The notes beneath the pieces are model-generated. The model was not told where the DNA came from and did not search any database. It saw nothing but the letters and a program-made list of their open reading frames with translations. Shown in pieces: positions 40,475-50,800 of a stretch of DNA of 64,000 bases (its first letter is position 1; each line of letters begins with the position of its first letter). Made by a program: the position numbers and the translations under genes. This stretch comes from Arthrobacter sp. MYb227 (GTDB lineage Bacteria; Actinomycetota; Actinomycetes; Actinomycetales; Micrococcaceae): contig NZ_PCPT01000006.1 of the NCBI RefSeq assembly GCF_002975435.1, positions 1-64,000 on the forward strand, in the 5' to 3' direction.

Positions 40475-40857
40475 AATATGAGGGACAACGGTCGGGAGAA
40501 ACACCCGAAGTCCATGCACCAGCAGCGGCGCTATTCCACGGCTTGGCAGACCCCACTCGATTGATGATCCTTGAGCATCTACGCAGCGGCGAACATAAGG
40601 TCAAGGAGCTTACCGATCACCTTGGGTTGGCTCAGAGCACGGTCAGTGCGCATCTTTCGTGCCTTCGCGACTGTGGTCTAGTGGTTTCACGGCCCGCGGG
40701 CAGGGCAAGCATGTACTCACTGGCAAACGCTCAACTACTTTTTGCCTTATTGGATGACGCAAATCATTACATCGGGCTTAGCTCGAGCCATGAGTTGGAT
40801 ACCCACGACTTCGCAGAGATCCATGGCAACGAATCAACATTAGGAGCCACGCTTTAA
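40462..40857 (+). CDS. ArsR/SmtB family metal-sensing repressor
   Basis: A 131-residue winged-helix protein. LFHGLADPTRLMILEHLRSGEHKVKELTDHLGLAQSTVSAHLSCLRDCGLVVSRP spans the DNA-binding domain. Candidate metal ligands are Cys residues in SCLRDC and His residues in the C-terminal tail (NHY, SSHELDTHDF, IHG). No ribosome site stands before the ATG at 40462 (or 40468), so translation may be leaderless. It is co-translated with the CDF gene (TAATG overlap), the usual repressor-efflux layout. Confidence 0.85.
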   Translation: MAMIEYEGQRSGETPEVHAPAAALFHGLADPTRLMILEHLRSGEHKVKELTDHLGLAQSTVSAHLSCLRDCGLVVSRPAGRASMYSLANAQLLFALLDDANHYIGLSSSHELDTHDFAEIHGNESTLGATL

Positions 40858-41771
40858 TGGGCCACGATCATGACCACGGTTCCCAAGTTACTAACAGGAA
40901 AAAACTTGCCTGGGCATTCGGGATTACCTTCACCATCCTGATTGCCGAAGTCGTTGGCGCGATTCTTACAAATTCGCTGGCATTGCTCATTGATGCCGCG
41001 CATATGCTCACCGATTCAACGGGTCTCCTACTTGCCCTGACGGCTGCAACCTTGATCATGCGCAAGCCCACGGCGAAACGCACCTGGGGCTTCCGTCGGG
41101 CGGAGGTGCTCTCTGCAACATTGCAGTCCTCGTTGCTATTGGCAGTGGGTGTCTATGCGTTTATTGACGGTACGCGCAGGCTATTTCAACCAGCTGAAGT
41201 TGCCGCCGGGGGACTGCTGATCTTTGGCATCATCGGACTTTTGGGAAATATCGCCTCGCTGGCGATTCTGGCCTCGGGCAAAGACGACAACCTCAATATG
41301 CGCGCAGCTTTCCTTGAGGTACTCAACGATGCCTTGGGATCTGTAGCTGTAATAGTCTCCGCAATTGTCATAACAACCACGGGGTGGATGCAAGCGGACT
41401 CGATTGCGGCAATGCTCATTTCTGCAATGATCATCCCACGTGCCCTGAAGTTGTTGGGAGAAGCCACCCATATTTTGTTGGAATCCACGCCTAAGGGATT
41501 GGACCTGGAAAACGTGCGAGAACATTTGGAAGCCCACCCATTGGTGCTTGCCGTGCATGATCTTCACGCAAGCCAGATTGCCACGAACCTACCGATTCTT
41601 TCTGCACACATAGTGGTGGATGATGAGGCCTTCCATAATGGGGCTGCGGCCACGATGCTGGGCGAATTACAATCCTGCGTTGCCGAGCACTTTGAGGTGA
41701 GTATCGAACATTCGACATTCCAAATCGAGGCTTCCAGCCATCAAACGCCGGAGCATCAACGCCACGACTAA
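40857..41771 (+). CDS. Cation diffusion facilitator (CzcD/ZitB-like) efflux protein
   Basis: A 304-residue inner-membrane Zn/Cd/Co exporter with six helices. His-rich ends (MGHDHDHG and HQTPEHQRHD) are typical. TM2 holds the site HMLTDS (HxxxD). In TM5 the usual HxxxD reads EVLND (FLEVLNDALGS), so one metal ligand is Glu instead of His. The C-terminal cytoplasmic domain (about 205-290) with VHDLHASQI follows. Regulated by the ArsR gene in the same transcript. Confidence 0.9.
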   Translation: MGHDHDHGSQVTNRKKLAWAFGITFTILIAEVVGAILTNSLALLIDAAHMLTDSTGLLLALTAATLIMRKPTAKRTWGFRRAEVLSATLQSSLLLAVGVYAFIDGTRRLFQPAEVAAGGLLIFGIIGLLGNIASLAILASGKDDNLNMRAAFLEVLNDALGSVAVIVSAIVITTTGWMQADSIAAMLISAMIIPRALKLLGEATHILLESTPKGLDLENVREHLEAHPLVLAVHDLHASQIATNLPILSAHIVVDDEAFHNGAAATMLGELQSCVAEHFEVSIEHSTFQIEASSHQTPEHQRHD

Positions 41772-41804
41772 GACTTACAACGTGAGTAACGTTGAATATT
41801 CCCA

Positions 41805-41853
41805 CCCCTTTGCATGCCAGCCCCTTCTTGAGTGGGGCTGGTATGCAAAGGGG
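41805..41853. terminator. Long bidirectional hairpin after the CDF gene
   Basis: CCCCTTTGCATGCCAGCCCC (41805-41824) pairs with 41834-41853 over 20 bases with a single G-U pair and a 9-base loop. It separates the CDF gene from the convergent VanZ gene. Confidence 0.85.
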
Positions 41854-41883
41854 GCTCGGAAATAACCGAATGTGCGCCAGGAA

Positions 41884-42423
41884 TCAGCCGAGCAAAGCTA
41901 AATCTCGGGTATGGCTTCGCGAAACCTTCCGGACAACGAACCATCCTGCCACCGCCGCGATAGTGGCACCTGCCGTATTGGTAATGATGTCGGTAATGTC
42001 GGCGGCACGGTTGTTATTGAGCAGTAACTGAGTTATCTCGATCGAACACGAGATACCCAGGGACAATAACATGGTCTTTCCTACCGAATACGTGCGCCAA
42101 TAAAACGCAAGCATGAGTCCCAGCGGAGCGAAAAGACCAAAGTTTGCAACAAGTTCAATGCCTAAATCTCGTTCGCGATGAGCAAGGAATGGAATCCAAT
42201 TAAACGTTCCACCCGGGATGGACGGGTCAGGCTGTGGTGAAGCCGGAAGGACAGCAATGCATAGACCTAAGAACCAAAGAGGAATGAAAAGGCCTAAGGC
42301 CCTACGAAGGGCACGCTGGTTTCCGTTCTTTAGCAGATAAATCAGCCAACCCAGAATCAGTAAAGCGGCAAACAAACCGAAGCTGACAAGGATCGCAACG
42401 GTTGACACGGGGAAATAGAACAT
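41884..42423 (-). CDS. VanZ-like membrane protein
   Basis: A 179-residue protein with about five hydrophobic segments. VANFGLFAPLGLMLAFYWR and LGISCSIEITQLLLNNNRAADITDIITNTAGA are the VanZ hallmark (the Glu/Gln and N-rich loops). The general VanZ role is unclear; the original confers low-level teicoplanin resistance. No other glycopeptide-resistance genes are nearby. It is divergent from the ABC exporter genes across a 126-base gap with a palindrome. Confidence 0.8.
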   Translation of the reverse strand: MFYFPVSTVAILVSFGLFAALLILGWLIYLLKNGNQRALRRALGLFIPLWFLGLCIAVLPASPQPDPSIPGGTFNWIPFLAHRERDLGIELVANFGLFAPLGLMLAFYWRTYSVGKTMLLSLGISCSIEITQLLLNNNRAADITDIITNTAGATIAAVAGWFVVRKVSRSHTRDLALLG

Positions 42424-42463
42424 AGGTATATGAGACTATCTGCCTATTCTGAGAAGTTGCTGT

Positions 42464-42481
42464 CTCATACCCGGGTATGAG
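42464..42481. promoter_or_regulatory. 18-base perfect palindrome, candidate operator of ABC exporter
   Basis: CTCATACCCGGGTATGAG lies in the VanZ/ABC gap, 69 bases before the ABC start. A partial copy (GGTATATGAGA) stands at 42425-42435. It fits a TetR- or PadR-type operator, but no such regulator gene is adjacent. Confidence 0.6.
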
Positions 42482-42549
42482 CCGAGCATGCACCAAGTAG
42501 GGCCCTACGGATGATCCGAAAGCATACAGCCACCGAATAACGTGGAGGT

Positions 42550-43302
42550 ATGACCATTACTGCACCACATACCAGCACCGATATCGCTGTTTACGCCACC
42601 GGCCTGACCAAGATTTATGGCGAAGGAACTACCCGAGTTGAAGCCCTACGCGGGGTAGACGTTTCCTTTGCACGCGGAAAATTCACAGCAATTATGGGTC
42701 CCTCGGGCTCGGGCAAATCCACGCTCATGCATTGCTTGGCAGGACTCGACGAAGCAAATGGCGGCCAGATCGTCATTGGTGGAGCCGATATCTCACAGCT
42801 GAATGATGATGCACTGACTAAGATGCGCCGGGAGAAGGTCGGCTTCGTCTTTCAGTCTTTCAACCTGGTACCCACGCTCACCGCCGAAGCAAATATCCTG
42901 CTGCCGTTGGCCCTGGCCGGTAAGAAGCACGATAAGGCTTGGCTGGAAACGATCGTTGCCACCCTAGGGCTGAAGGACCGACTTAACCACAAACCCCACG
43001 AGCTTTCCGGTGGCCAGCAGCAGCGCGTCGCCGTGGCTCGCGCACTGCTTACTCGCCCCGAGGTCGTTTTCGGTGACGAACCGACCGGCAACCTGGATTC
43101 GCGTACCGGGGCCGAAGTGCTCTCGCTGCTGCGTTCCTCAACCCGTGAAATGGGCCAGACCATCATCATGGTCACCCACGACGCCGTTGCAGCCTCCTAC
43201 GCAGACACGGTGCTGCTGATGAAGGACGGCCAACTGGTGGGCCAGATTGAAGAGCCAACCGTTGAATCCGTCACCCAGGCACTTTCCGGGTTGGGTGCAT
43301 AA
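42550..43302 (+). CDS. ABC transporter ATP-binding protein (MacB/LolD type)
   Basis: A 250-residue ATPase. GPSGSGKSTLMHCLAGLD is Walker A, HELSGGQQQRVAVARALLTRP the signature, and VFGDEPTGNLDSRTG Walker B with the MacB/LolD-type D-loop. VTHDAVAAS is the H-loop. It partners with the FtsX-like permease whose gene starts 3 bases after its stop. The GGAGG is unusually close to the ATG. Confidence 0.92.
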   Translation: MTITAPHTSTDIAVYATGLTKIYGEGTTRVEALRGVDVSFARGKFTAIMGPSGSGKSTLMHCLAGLDEANGGQIVIGGADISQLNDDALTKMRREKVGFVFQSFNLVPTLTAEANILLPLALAGKKHDKAWLETIVATLGLKDRLNHKPHELSGGQQQRVAVARALLTRPEVVFGDEPTGNLDSRTGAEVLSLLRSSTREMGQTIIMVTHDAVAASYADTVLLMKDGQLVGQIEEPTVESVTQALSGLGA

Positions 43303-43305
43303 CCC

Positions 43306-45870
43306 TTGTTACAGCTAGCTTTAGCCAACCTCAGAACGTATTCGCGGCGCTTCATCGCCGTGACCCTAGCTGTCATGATCGGTACAGCATTCCTCGCCGC
43401 GACGCTCATGGTCAACGCCTCGGCCACCGAAACACTGAAAAACAGTATCGGTTCCAACTACTCCACCGCAGACCTCGTGATTTCCGGTGATTACTCGGCA
43501 GCCGCAGAAGCCGGGGACGATGAGAAGTCATCGACCTACGCACTTGGCGCCAAGGCGCTCAAGACGGTCGAAGGAACCGCAGGTGTTTCGGCAAGCCACG
43601 GTGGCGAAACACTGGGCGTAAGCGTTAACACCGGTAGCAAAACCTACTACGCGGTGATGCAGGTGAACCCGGCGGATGCCAGGTTAAACACCACGGTGCT
43701 TGAAACAGGAGCGCTACCGAGCAACGGAGAACAGGTAACCGTTGACGCCACGTACGCCAAGGAATACAACATCTCCATCGGAGATGTGCTGAATCTTCAA
43801 AGCACCACCAGCGAAGACAAAGAGATTAGCCGCGAAGTTAAAGTCTCCGGAATCACTGCCTCCTCCAACGACCCAATGACCGGTTCGGTCATGAACCTAA
43901 GTGTGGTTCCTGCACTCTTCCAGACATTCTCCGGCGGCGACGAAACCTCCTTTGACTACATCATTGTGGCCGCCGATGCAGGGACCAACCTGCAAACGCT
44001 CAAGGGATCACTTGCCACAGCGCTTGAAGCCACGGGCCTGAAGCATCTCAACGTCAACACCGCCGACGAACAGATTACCCAGGACATTGCGACGTTCTCT
44101 GGCGGTGAAGATCAGCTCACCATCGTGCTGCTGGTCTTCGCACTGATCGCCCTGGTAGTCACCGGGCTGGTGGTCATGAACACCTTCGCCGTACTGATCG
44201 CACAACGTACCCGCGAGCTAGCCCTCATGCGTACCCTCGGTGCCCTGCGCAAACAGATTCGCTCCTCGGTACTTATAGAGGCGTTGTTGGTAGGACTCAT
44301 CGCCTCCGCCGCAGGTGTGCTGCTGGCCACCGGTATCATGGCCGGGCTGATCGCCATTCTTGCCGCGACTGTCCCGGAAATGTCGTTCGCCGTGCTCGCC
44401 GTGAGCCCACAAGCGATTATTGTTCCAATCCTTGCCGGAACGCTTATTACGCTGATCGCCGCGTGGGTTCCGGCTCGCAAGGCCATGTCGGTGGCGCCAT
44501 TGGCGGCACTGCGTCCGGCCGATGACGCAACGGTCAGCAACAAGGCGGGCAAGATCCGCATCGTCTTCGGTTTGCTGCTGGTACTCAGCGGTGCCGCGGC
44601 ACTCGCGTACGGTGCAATCAAGGGAGATATCCTGATTGCCTTTGGCGGCGGTATGCTTTCCTTCCCCGGTGTGCTGATGCTGGGATCGCTCTTCCTACCC
44701 AAGACAGTTTCGGCGATTGGTTCGTTGACCTCTGGTGGCACAGTTCCGGGCAAGCTGGCAAGCCTCAACGCGGTGCGCAACCCCGGACGTACGACCGCAA
44801 CTGCCACCGCTTTGCTTATTGGTGTCACGCTTGTATCAATGATGATGGTCGGTGCACAAACGGCCAAGGCCTCCTTGAACGAGGCCTTGGGTAGCGAATA
44901 CCTGGTGGACGTCGAGGTCATTGACTACGGCATGTCCAAGGAATACAACGCGGACCAGCTGCAGAAGGTCAAGCAGCTCAAGGGTGTTGAGTCGCTCGCC
45001 GAGCTGACCCGGGTAGGTTCCTCCGCGAGCGGGCAAGAAGTCTTTGCTACCGATCCGCAAAACCTCAAGACGGTGCTCAACAGCACCAATCAGGTTCCCG
45101 GTGTTGGCGAGGTCTTGGTCAGTGGCGGCAACGACGGCAAGACCATGAGCGTTCGTGCCGGATACAACGAAGATGGTGCTGAGACCGGGACCAAGGCAGA
45201 GCTGAAAATGCTCATCTCCGAGAGCAACTCCCTGCAGCCTGTCGTTGGTTGGGATACTGCCGAACAAAAGTTGGGAATCACCCCAGCCAATGTGTCCAAG
45301 GAAATGGGTATTAATGCAGGATCCATCCTGTGGTTGAAGGTCGATGATTCACTGAGTAGCGCGGATCTACGCACCTTGCAGTCGGATATTGCCTCGGCAC
45401 TAAATGTTGAGGAATACGCGGTGGGTGGCGGTGTCATGGAGAAACAAATGTTTAACACCGTGATCGATATGCTGCTGATGATCGTTTCGGGTCTGCTGGC
45501 GGTCGCGGTATTGATCGCGCTAATTGGTGTCGCAAATACGCTGAGCCTTTCGGTACTCGAACGCACGCGCGAGAACTCGCTACTGCGTGCCCTTGGGCTG
45601 ACTCGCGGGCAGCTCAAGAAGATGCTTGCAACCGAAGCAGTTCTGATCGGCGGGGTCGCCGCGCTGCTGGGCGTAGTACTCGGCTCGGTCTACGGACTAT
45701 TGGGTGCGCAATCGGTTATGGGTGCCTTCGGTGCCATGAGCATCTCGATCCCGTGGCTACAGCTTGCCGGCGTGATCGCCGTATCGGTGGTTGCGGCGCT
45801 TGCCGCCTCGGTGGTTCCGGCGCGGCGTGCCGCCAAGCTGGCCCCGGTACAGGGACTAGCCAGCGAATAA
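43306..45870 (+). CDS. ABC transporter permease, FtsX/MacB family
   Basis: An 854-residue protein starting at a TTG directly after the ATPase gene. It has the double FtsX layout: TM1 (about 14-34), an extracytoplasmic domain (to about 265), three helices (about 270-390), two more near 420-460, a second TM and extracytoplasmic domain (about 500-705), and a last three-helix FtsX block (about 710-850). FtsX motifs RELALMRTLGALRKQIRSS and RENSLLRALGLTRGQLKKM occur once per half. Such exporters move antimicrobial peptides or lipoproteins; the substrate is unknown. Confidence 0.9.
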   Translation: MLQLALANLRTYSRRFIAVTLAVMIGTAFLAATLMVNASATETLKNSIGSNYSTADLVISGDYSAAAEAGDDEKSSTYALGAKALKTVEGTAGVSASHGGETLGVSVNTGSKTYYAVMQVNPADARLNTTVLETGALPSNGEQVTVDATYAKEYNISIGDVLNLQSTTSEDKEISREVKVSGITASSNDPMTGSVMNLSVVPALFQTFSGGDETSFDYIIVAADAGTNLQTLKGSLATALEATGLKHLNVNTADEQITQDIATFSGGEDQLTIVLLVFALIALVVTGLVVMNTFAVLIAQRTRELALMRTLGALRKQIRSSVLIEALLVGLIASAAGVLLATGIMAGLIAILAATVPEMSFAVLAVSPQAIIVPILAGTLITLIAAWVPARKAMSVAPLAALRPADDATVSNKAGKIRIVFGLLLVLSGAAALAYGAIKGDILIAFGGGMLSFPGVLMLGSLFLPKTVSAIGSLTSGGTVPGKLASLNAVRNPGRTTATATALLIGVTLVSMMMVGAQTAKASLNEALGSEYLVDVEVIDYGMSKEYNADQLQKVKQLKGVESLAELTRVGSSASGQEVFATDPQNLKTVLNSTNQVPGVGEVLVSGGNDGKTMSVRAGYNEDGAETGTKAELKMLISESNSLQPVVGWDTAEQKLGITPANVSKEMGINAGSILWLKVDDSLSSADLRTLQSDIASALNVEEYAVGGGVMEKQMFNTVIDMLLMIVSGLLAVAVLIALIGVANTLSLSVLERTRENSLLRALGLTRGQLKKMLATEAVLIGGVAALLGVVLGSVYGLLGAQSVMGAFGAMSISIPWLQLAGVIAVSVVAALAASVVPARRAAKLAPVQGLASE

Positions 45871-45891
45871 GTACTAGCTACACATGGTTCG

Positions 45892-45934
45892 GCGCGGGGC
45901 AGATACTTCCTTGAAGAGGGTATCTGCCCCGCGC
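45892..45934 (+). terminator. Terminator after the ABC exporter operon
   Basis: GCGCGGGGCAGATAC (45892-45906) pairs perfectly with 45920-45934; TGGTTTAATG follows. Confidence 0.8.
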
Positions 45935-46133
45935 TGGTTTAATGAATGTGGGTAAAATGCTCGGTTATTTCGCCCGCTCGTTGATTGCTGATGGCCGTGG
46001 GGGGGAGAATCGCGCCCGCGGTGCGGGACCTTGAATAAGCGTGTGCCGCTGGGTGGACGGTCGGAGCATTTCTACCCGTGGTATCAGGGATGGTGGTGAG
46101 TTGAAAAGCGCTTTCGAACGCTAAGGTTGTTCG

Positions 46134-46697
46134 GTGACTTCTACGCCGGCCTCGCGGCCTCATCTAACGACTGCAATTTCGGAATACGAGTTTCTGCGCT
46201 GGTATTGGCTGAAAGCCGAACTAGAAACCTTCGCACGTGAGATCGCCGTGCGTGCTACCGGGAACAAGGAGCTTCTTACAGCGCGAATCGGAGCAGCTCT
46301 GGCGGGGAGACGGTTTGAAGAACCAATGCCCACACGTCGCGCACAAGGACGGCAACTCTCGGCCCCGCTCTCGCACACAACGGTCATTCCCGTGGGCCAG
46401 CGTTCTAGCCAAGTCGTACGAGCATGGATGCTTGAGAAGCTTGGGCCAAGCTTCCATTTTGATGCTGAAGTGCGAGATTTTTTCGTGCAGTCTGACGGTA
46501 CAACGACGATGCAAGATGCACTTGATCATTTCCATGCAACCCGAAACCAGGGCAGCAAGAGTATCGATAGCCAGTTCGAGTACAACCGGTTTACACGTGG
46601 CTGGCACAAGAAATACCCGGATGGTTCGCGTGATGAACTCTTGGCAGACTGGCGCGCATATCGAGACACGCCAATCGATCGGCGCGGTCGTATTTAG
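46134..46697 (+). CDS. SAP-like / DUF6434 domain protein
   Basis: A 187-residue protein from a GTG. The N-terminal half (about 15-65: EYEFLRWYWLKAELETFAREIAVRATGNKELLTARI) resembles a SAP helix-extended-helix nucleic-acid-binding motif. The C-terminal half (FHFDAEVRDFF ... GWHKKYPDGSRDELLADWRAYRD) matches DUF6434. DNA or RNA binding is plausible but unproven. Convergent with ogt. Confidence 0.7.
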   Translation: MTSTPASRPHLTTAISEYEFLRWYWLKAELETFAREIAVRATGNKELLTARIGAALAGRRFEEPMPTRRAQGRQLSAPLSHTTVIPVGQRSSQVVRAWMLEKLGPSFHFDAEVRDFFVQSDGTTTMQDALDHFHATRNQGSKSIDSQFEYNRFTRGWHKKYPDGSRDELLADWRAYRDTPIDRRGRI

Positions 46698-46785
46698 TTC
46701 GGGCTTAAAAGCTCAATCAGGACGGTACCTCAAACGAGCCTGGACAATGTGCAGGTCATCGACTGTGCTGGGCTCGCAACCTTAT

Positions 46786-47364
46786 TTAGCTGGAAGCCTT
46801 TTCAAGATCCAGTAGAACCCGCTTGGCTTCTAACCCACCCAAATATCCACCAAGGGATCCATCGCTGCGCAACACCCGGTGGCACGGAACAATGATCGGC
46901 AGCGGGTTTGTGGCGCACGCGGTTCCCACCGCACGCACCGCTGCCGGGCGTCCGGTCAGTGCAGCCATTTCCTTGTAGCTCATGGTGTGCCCATACTCGA
47001 TTTTCGGTAGCGCAAGCTGCACTTCAAGCCGATAGCCACTGGAAAGCTGATGGTCCAAGCCCAAGTCAAAGTGGGTGCGCCAGTGCGCAAAATACTCATC
47101 GAGCTGTGTTGCGGCATCATCCAGCGGGGCTGCTCGATGCAAGATACGCACCCCCACCTTGTCAGCCAACACGCCAAGAACCGCGTCAAAGCCTTCCGCG
47201 GCAAAGGCAACACGCACCATGCCACGTTCCGTGCTTGCGAGCATCAGCTGACCCAGCGGCGAATCGAGCAGTCTGTAAGAAACATCGATCAATCCCTCTG
47301 CCGCGGCGCGTTCTGCCAGTTTCTGTGCGAGAAGATTCATTTCATGCATGGCAAGTTCACTCAT
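46786..47364 (-). CDS. ogt: Methylated-DNA-protein-cysteine methyltransferase
   Basis: A 192-residue suicide repair protein that takes alkyl groups from O6-alkylguanine. PIIVPCHRVLRSDGSLGGYLGG contains the active Cys in PCHRV and the following substrate-binding loop; VRAVGTACATNP is the recognition helix, where an Arg finger is normal. Its start overlaps the sigma factor stop (ATGA), an arrangement frequent in Arthrobacter relatives. Confidence 0.92.
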   Translation of the reverse strand: MSELAMHEMNLLAQKLAERAAAEGLIDVSYRLLDSPLGQLMLASTERGMVRVAFAAEGFDAVLGVLADKVGVRILHRAAPLDDAATQLDEYFAHWRTHFDLGLDHQLSSGYRLEVQLALPKIEYGHTMSYKEMAALTGRPAAVRAVGTACATNPLPIIVPCHRVLRSDGSLGGYLGGLEAKRVLLDLEKASS

Positions 47365-47846
47365 GACAGGTCCTTAGAATTGGTGAGTTCTTTGCGTAGG
47401 GTCTTGATTCCATCTGCCGCGGCACGCCGCAATGAGGTAGCAGTTCCACCCAAGAATGCGGGAATATCCGCATACGGGAAACCAAGTAAGTAGTGATACC
47501 CAATGACCTTGCGCTGTAGCTCGGTCAACGAGTGTAAGGATTCGAGCAGCTCAAGATCGTCGAATCCATCGACGGATGCTTCTTGTTCGGGCAAGGACTC
47601 CACAGGAATCGGATGCTTGGTGCGCAACGCATCAATTGCCTTGCGCTTGGCAATAGTGATGAGCCAAGCCTGCAGATTTGCCCCCACGGCAAGCTGCGGA
47701 TATGCCCGTAGGGCGGCAAGGAACGTTTCGCTCCAAGCATCCTGGGCATCATGTCCGGGACCCAGCAGCGCCGAGCACATGCGCAATACTGCCGGGCCGT
47801 GATCCCGCACTACTAGATCGAAGGGCGGGTTTGTTTTTATCTCCAC
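47361..47846 (-). CDS. ECF-like RNA polymerase sigma factor
   Basis: A 161-residue protein from the GTG at 47846; the frame is open further upstream but only inside jetC. Region 2 is seen as HDAQDAWSETFLAALRAYP and LQAWLITIAKRKAIDALR, and region 4 as SLTELQRKVIGYHYLLGFPYADIPAFLGGTATSLRRAAADGIKTLR. No anti-sigma gene is adjacent; the coupled downstream gene is ogt, suggesting control of alkylation damage repair (inference). It begins 37 bases after the jetC stop on the same strand, so it may share that transcript. Confidence 0.82.
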   Translation of the reverse strand: MEIKTNPPFDLVVRDHGPAVLRMCSALLGPGHDAQDAWSETFLAALRAYPQLAVGANLQAWLITIAKRKAIDALRTKHPIPVESLPEQEASVDGFDDLELLESLHSLTELQRKVIGYHYLLGFPYADIPAFLGGTATSLRRAAADGIKTLRKELTNSKDLS

Positions 47847-47883
47847 ACTAGGTAAACGTACCCGAGACTCGATCTGTGAGGTG

Positions 47884-50800
47884 TTAGCGCAAAATAATTG
47901 TTGTTGCCACGGCAGGCGAGCGGCCCGACTCAACAAAACCTGAGACATTCGAGCCCGGGTGCTTGATGATATCGGTAACCGAACCCAAATGGCGGGCAAG
48001 ATCGATCTTGTCCTCCGGCGCGGCAAGCAGCAGCTGGAACCCGAATTCCTGCAGCGCGTTAATGCCTGCGGCAGCGTACTCGGAGTTGGCCTGAATGAAC
48101 GCTTCATCGATCATCACGGTGCCATAGGCGGTGAAACCGGCCGAGGCAAAGCCCAACTGGTAGGCAAGCGCGGCACCCATAATAAACGAGGTGAAACGCT
48201 GTCCCTCACCACCGGAGAGAGTTCCGGGTTCCAGACCGGTTTCCAACTCACCATTTGGTTTGTGCTCGTTACAGCTGATTGTCACGTGCTGGCGCACATC
48301 AAGCACGGTGTCACGCCACGCGGCACGCGAGGGATCATCGAGGGAATCCACAAGGTATTCGAGTGCCTTGTAGCTCTCGCTCAGCGCCCCGGCACCGCGT
48401 GAAGAATATGCCCCGGCCAAGGCCTCCTTGAGGGCCTGACGGAAGGCACGCGCCTCATCGGGAACCGTCGTTTTGACCTCGAGGGCAAGCTTGGACCCAT
48501 GCTCGAAAGGTACATCGGCAAGAATCTGGTTCAGCGGAGAAATGCGTTCGGCAATCTGTCGGCGTTCCTCTTCCAATAGCTGCAAGAGATCTGAGAAACG
48601 TTCGTAGGAACGGTTGGAGAAATACTCGCGGAATTCTTCTTCGTGCTGCGGCAGCCCCTCCTCGATGATTCCCTGGTGCAGCGCAACATAATGTTCCGCG
48701 GCCTCAACACCTGTGCCAAAGCTGACGGCGGCCGAATTACCAAACTCACGGGCAAAAGCCTTGAAGGTATCCTTCAGCGCCGCCTCAAGGGTGTAGGTTT
48801 CGCGTTTGAGTTCGGCACCGGATTCCGAAAGCGTCAAGGCCAGGGCATTCAGTGCCGCCTCAAGTTCGGCGGTTTCCACGCGGTGGCCCTCTTCGAGCCT
48901 GGTGATCAGCGGGGCCAACTGCTCGCTGGCGGCCAAGAGCTCACTTGCCCATTCCTCGGTTGCCGAATCACGGACCTTTGCAGCACGCAGTGCTGTAGTC
49001 GCTTTCTCAAGGCTAACTGCAAGCGTTTTTGCTTCGGCGCGGGCAACCGCAAGGGTTCCGACGCATTCTTCGAGCTCAACCCGGGCGGATTCCAAAGCAC
49101 GGCGCACCGGTGACAGGTCTCCGGAGGTTGCAAGGGCCTCGGCCATACGTGCCTCAAGGTCCTGCAGCGTGGCAAGGGCACCTGAAGCATCAAGGGAGGC
49201 AAAGGTACGCTCATCCGATGCCAAGGTGCCCAGCAGGGCAAGCTTTGCCGAGAGTTGGTCCTTGGCAGCCGAACGATCATTTGCCACATCTTCGATGCGC
49301 GTCAGCTCGGCTTCCAAAGACTCGAGCTTTGCCTCTAGCTCGGAGATCTTTTCAGCATTGGTGAAGCCCAATAGATAATCGGAGGCGGCAACCGAGCGGG
49401 TATCGCGTTCAAAGCTTCCGGCACCGGTCTTGATGGTTCCTGCCAGCGAGATTGCCTTGTCGTGAATGTGCAGCCCGGCATCCGATTCAACACACACCAA
49501 CGGGTAATCGGCGGAAATTTTGGCCCTCAGCCAGATACCGGCATCCGAATGCTTGAAATCTAGCTTGCCCACCAGATCCCCTGGACCCGGGGTTACCTCG
49601 CGTGGAGTCTTTGAAATATCGTTCCAGCGAATTCTTCCCAAACCGGAAAGCGTATCGATCGCGTGGGTTACCGATTTCAGGTCTTCACCGCGCACCAAAA
49701 TGGTGGTGGCCAGGGAACGCAGCGCCTTTTCGGCAGCCGGACGCCACGGACCGTGAGCGGGGGACAGATCGATCAGTTCACCGGCAAACGGCAAATCCTC
49801 AATGTCCAGCTTCGTGGTCGCGGCAATGGCACGCCGCGCCGCAATAGAACGGTCATCAATATTTGAGCCACGCTTGGCATAGGAATCGATCTGAAGCTTG
49901 AGCTTGGAGATCCGATCCTTGAGGTTCATGACATTCGCCATGGCCTCGTACTCCATGGTGCGCGCATCCTTGGCAATCGAGGAGAGGTTCTCCGCACTGA
50001 CGGCGGCCTGTCGGCGCATTGCTTGGAGCCCTGAAGCCGTGAAACTAAAGGAAAGCCCGGCGGATTCAAAATCCGAGCGCAGCGTGCGTAGCACCGCTTC
50101 ACGATCGGCAAGGGATTTGCGAGCGGCCTCGGCCTCGCGTTCAAGGGCGGCAAGACCGGCACCACCACCGGCCTCAAGCTGTTCATTCAGCGAGGCAATC
50201 TTGGTATCCAACACCTGCTTGCGGGCAGTGGATTCCTCAATGAGAGCCGCGTTTTTCTCAACTGCAGCGGAAAGCTGTTCGGTTTCGCTACGCAGCGCAC
50301 GGGTGGCAAGCTGTGCACCAAAGGCGGGTAGCTGGGTACCCACCAGCGTATTGAGTTTGGACAGTTCCTTGCTCAGTTCCTCATGGCGCATTTTTTGCTC
50401 GGGAACATTGGCAAGCGCGTCACGCTGGGCACGGGCCTCCTCGAGCTGGCGGTGAATCCCGCGCAGGTGGGAGAAGTCTTCGATGGCTCCGGACGCGGCC
50501 TTCATGGTGGCCGGAATTTCTAGGACCTCGTAGCGGAAGAACTGGTTGACGCCGCGGTCAAGGCCCTTACCGTTTTGCAGGGTGCGCAATAGCGAGAATG
50601 CCTTGTCATTATCTATGCCCAGACGGCGACGGAATTTCTCCGCAAACGCCTTATGCACATCAAATGCCTCAAAGCCGGGCAATGATTTTTGCAACGAGGA
50701 AGGCGTGAAGCGCCTGGCCCCGTGGTCTTCGAGGGCAGCCGTATCAAGTACCCGGTTGCCCATGACATAGTGCTTGCCAACCTGCCCCTCAAGGCCGTTG

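Noticed and set aside
45935-46133. Possible small gene between the ABC exporter and the SAP protein
   Set aside because: The short frames here have no ribosome site or recognisable motif; treated as intergenic.
47847-48107. N-terminal extension of the sigma factor
   Set aside because: It lies inside the jetC coding region in another frame and does not resemble any sigma region; the GTG at 47846 starts at the conserved part.
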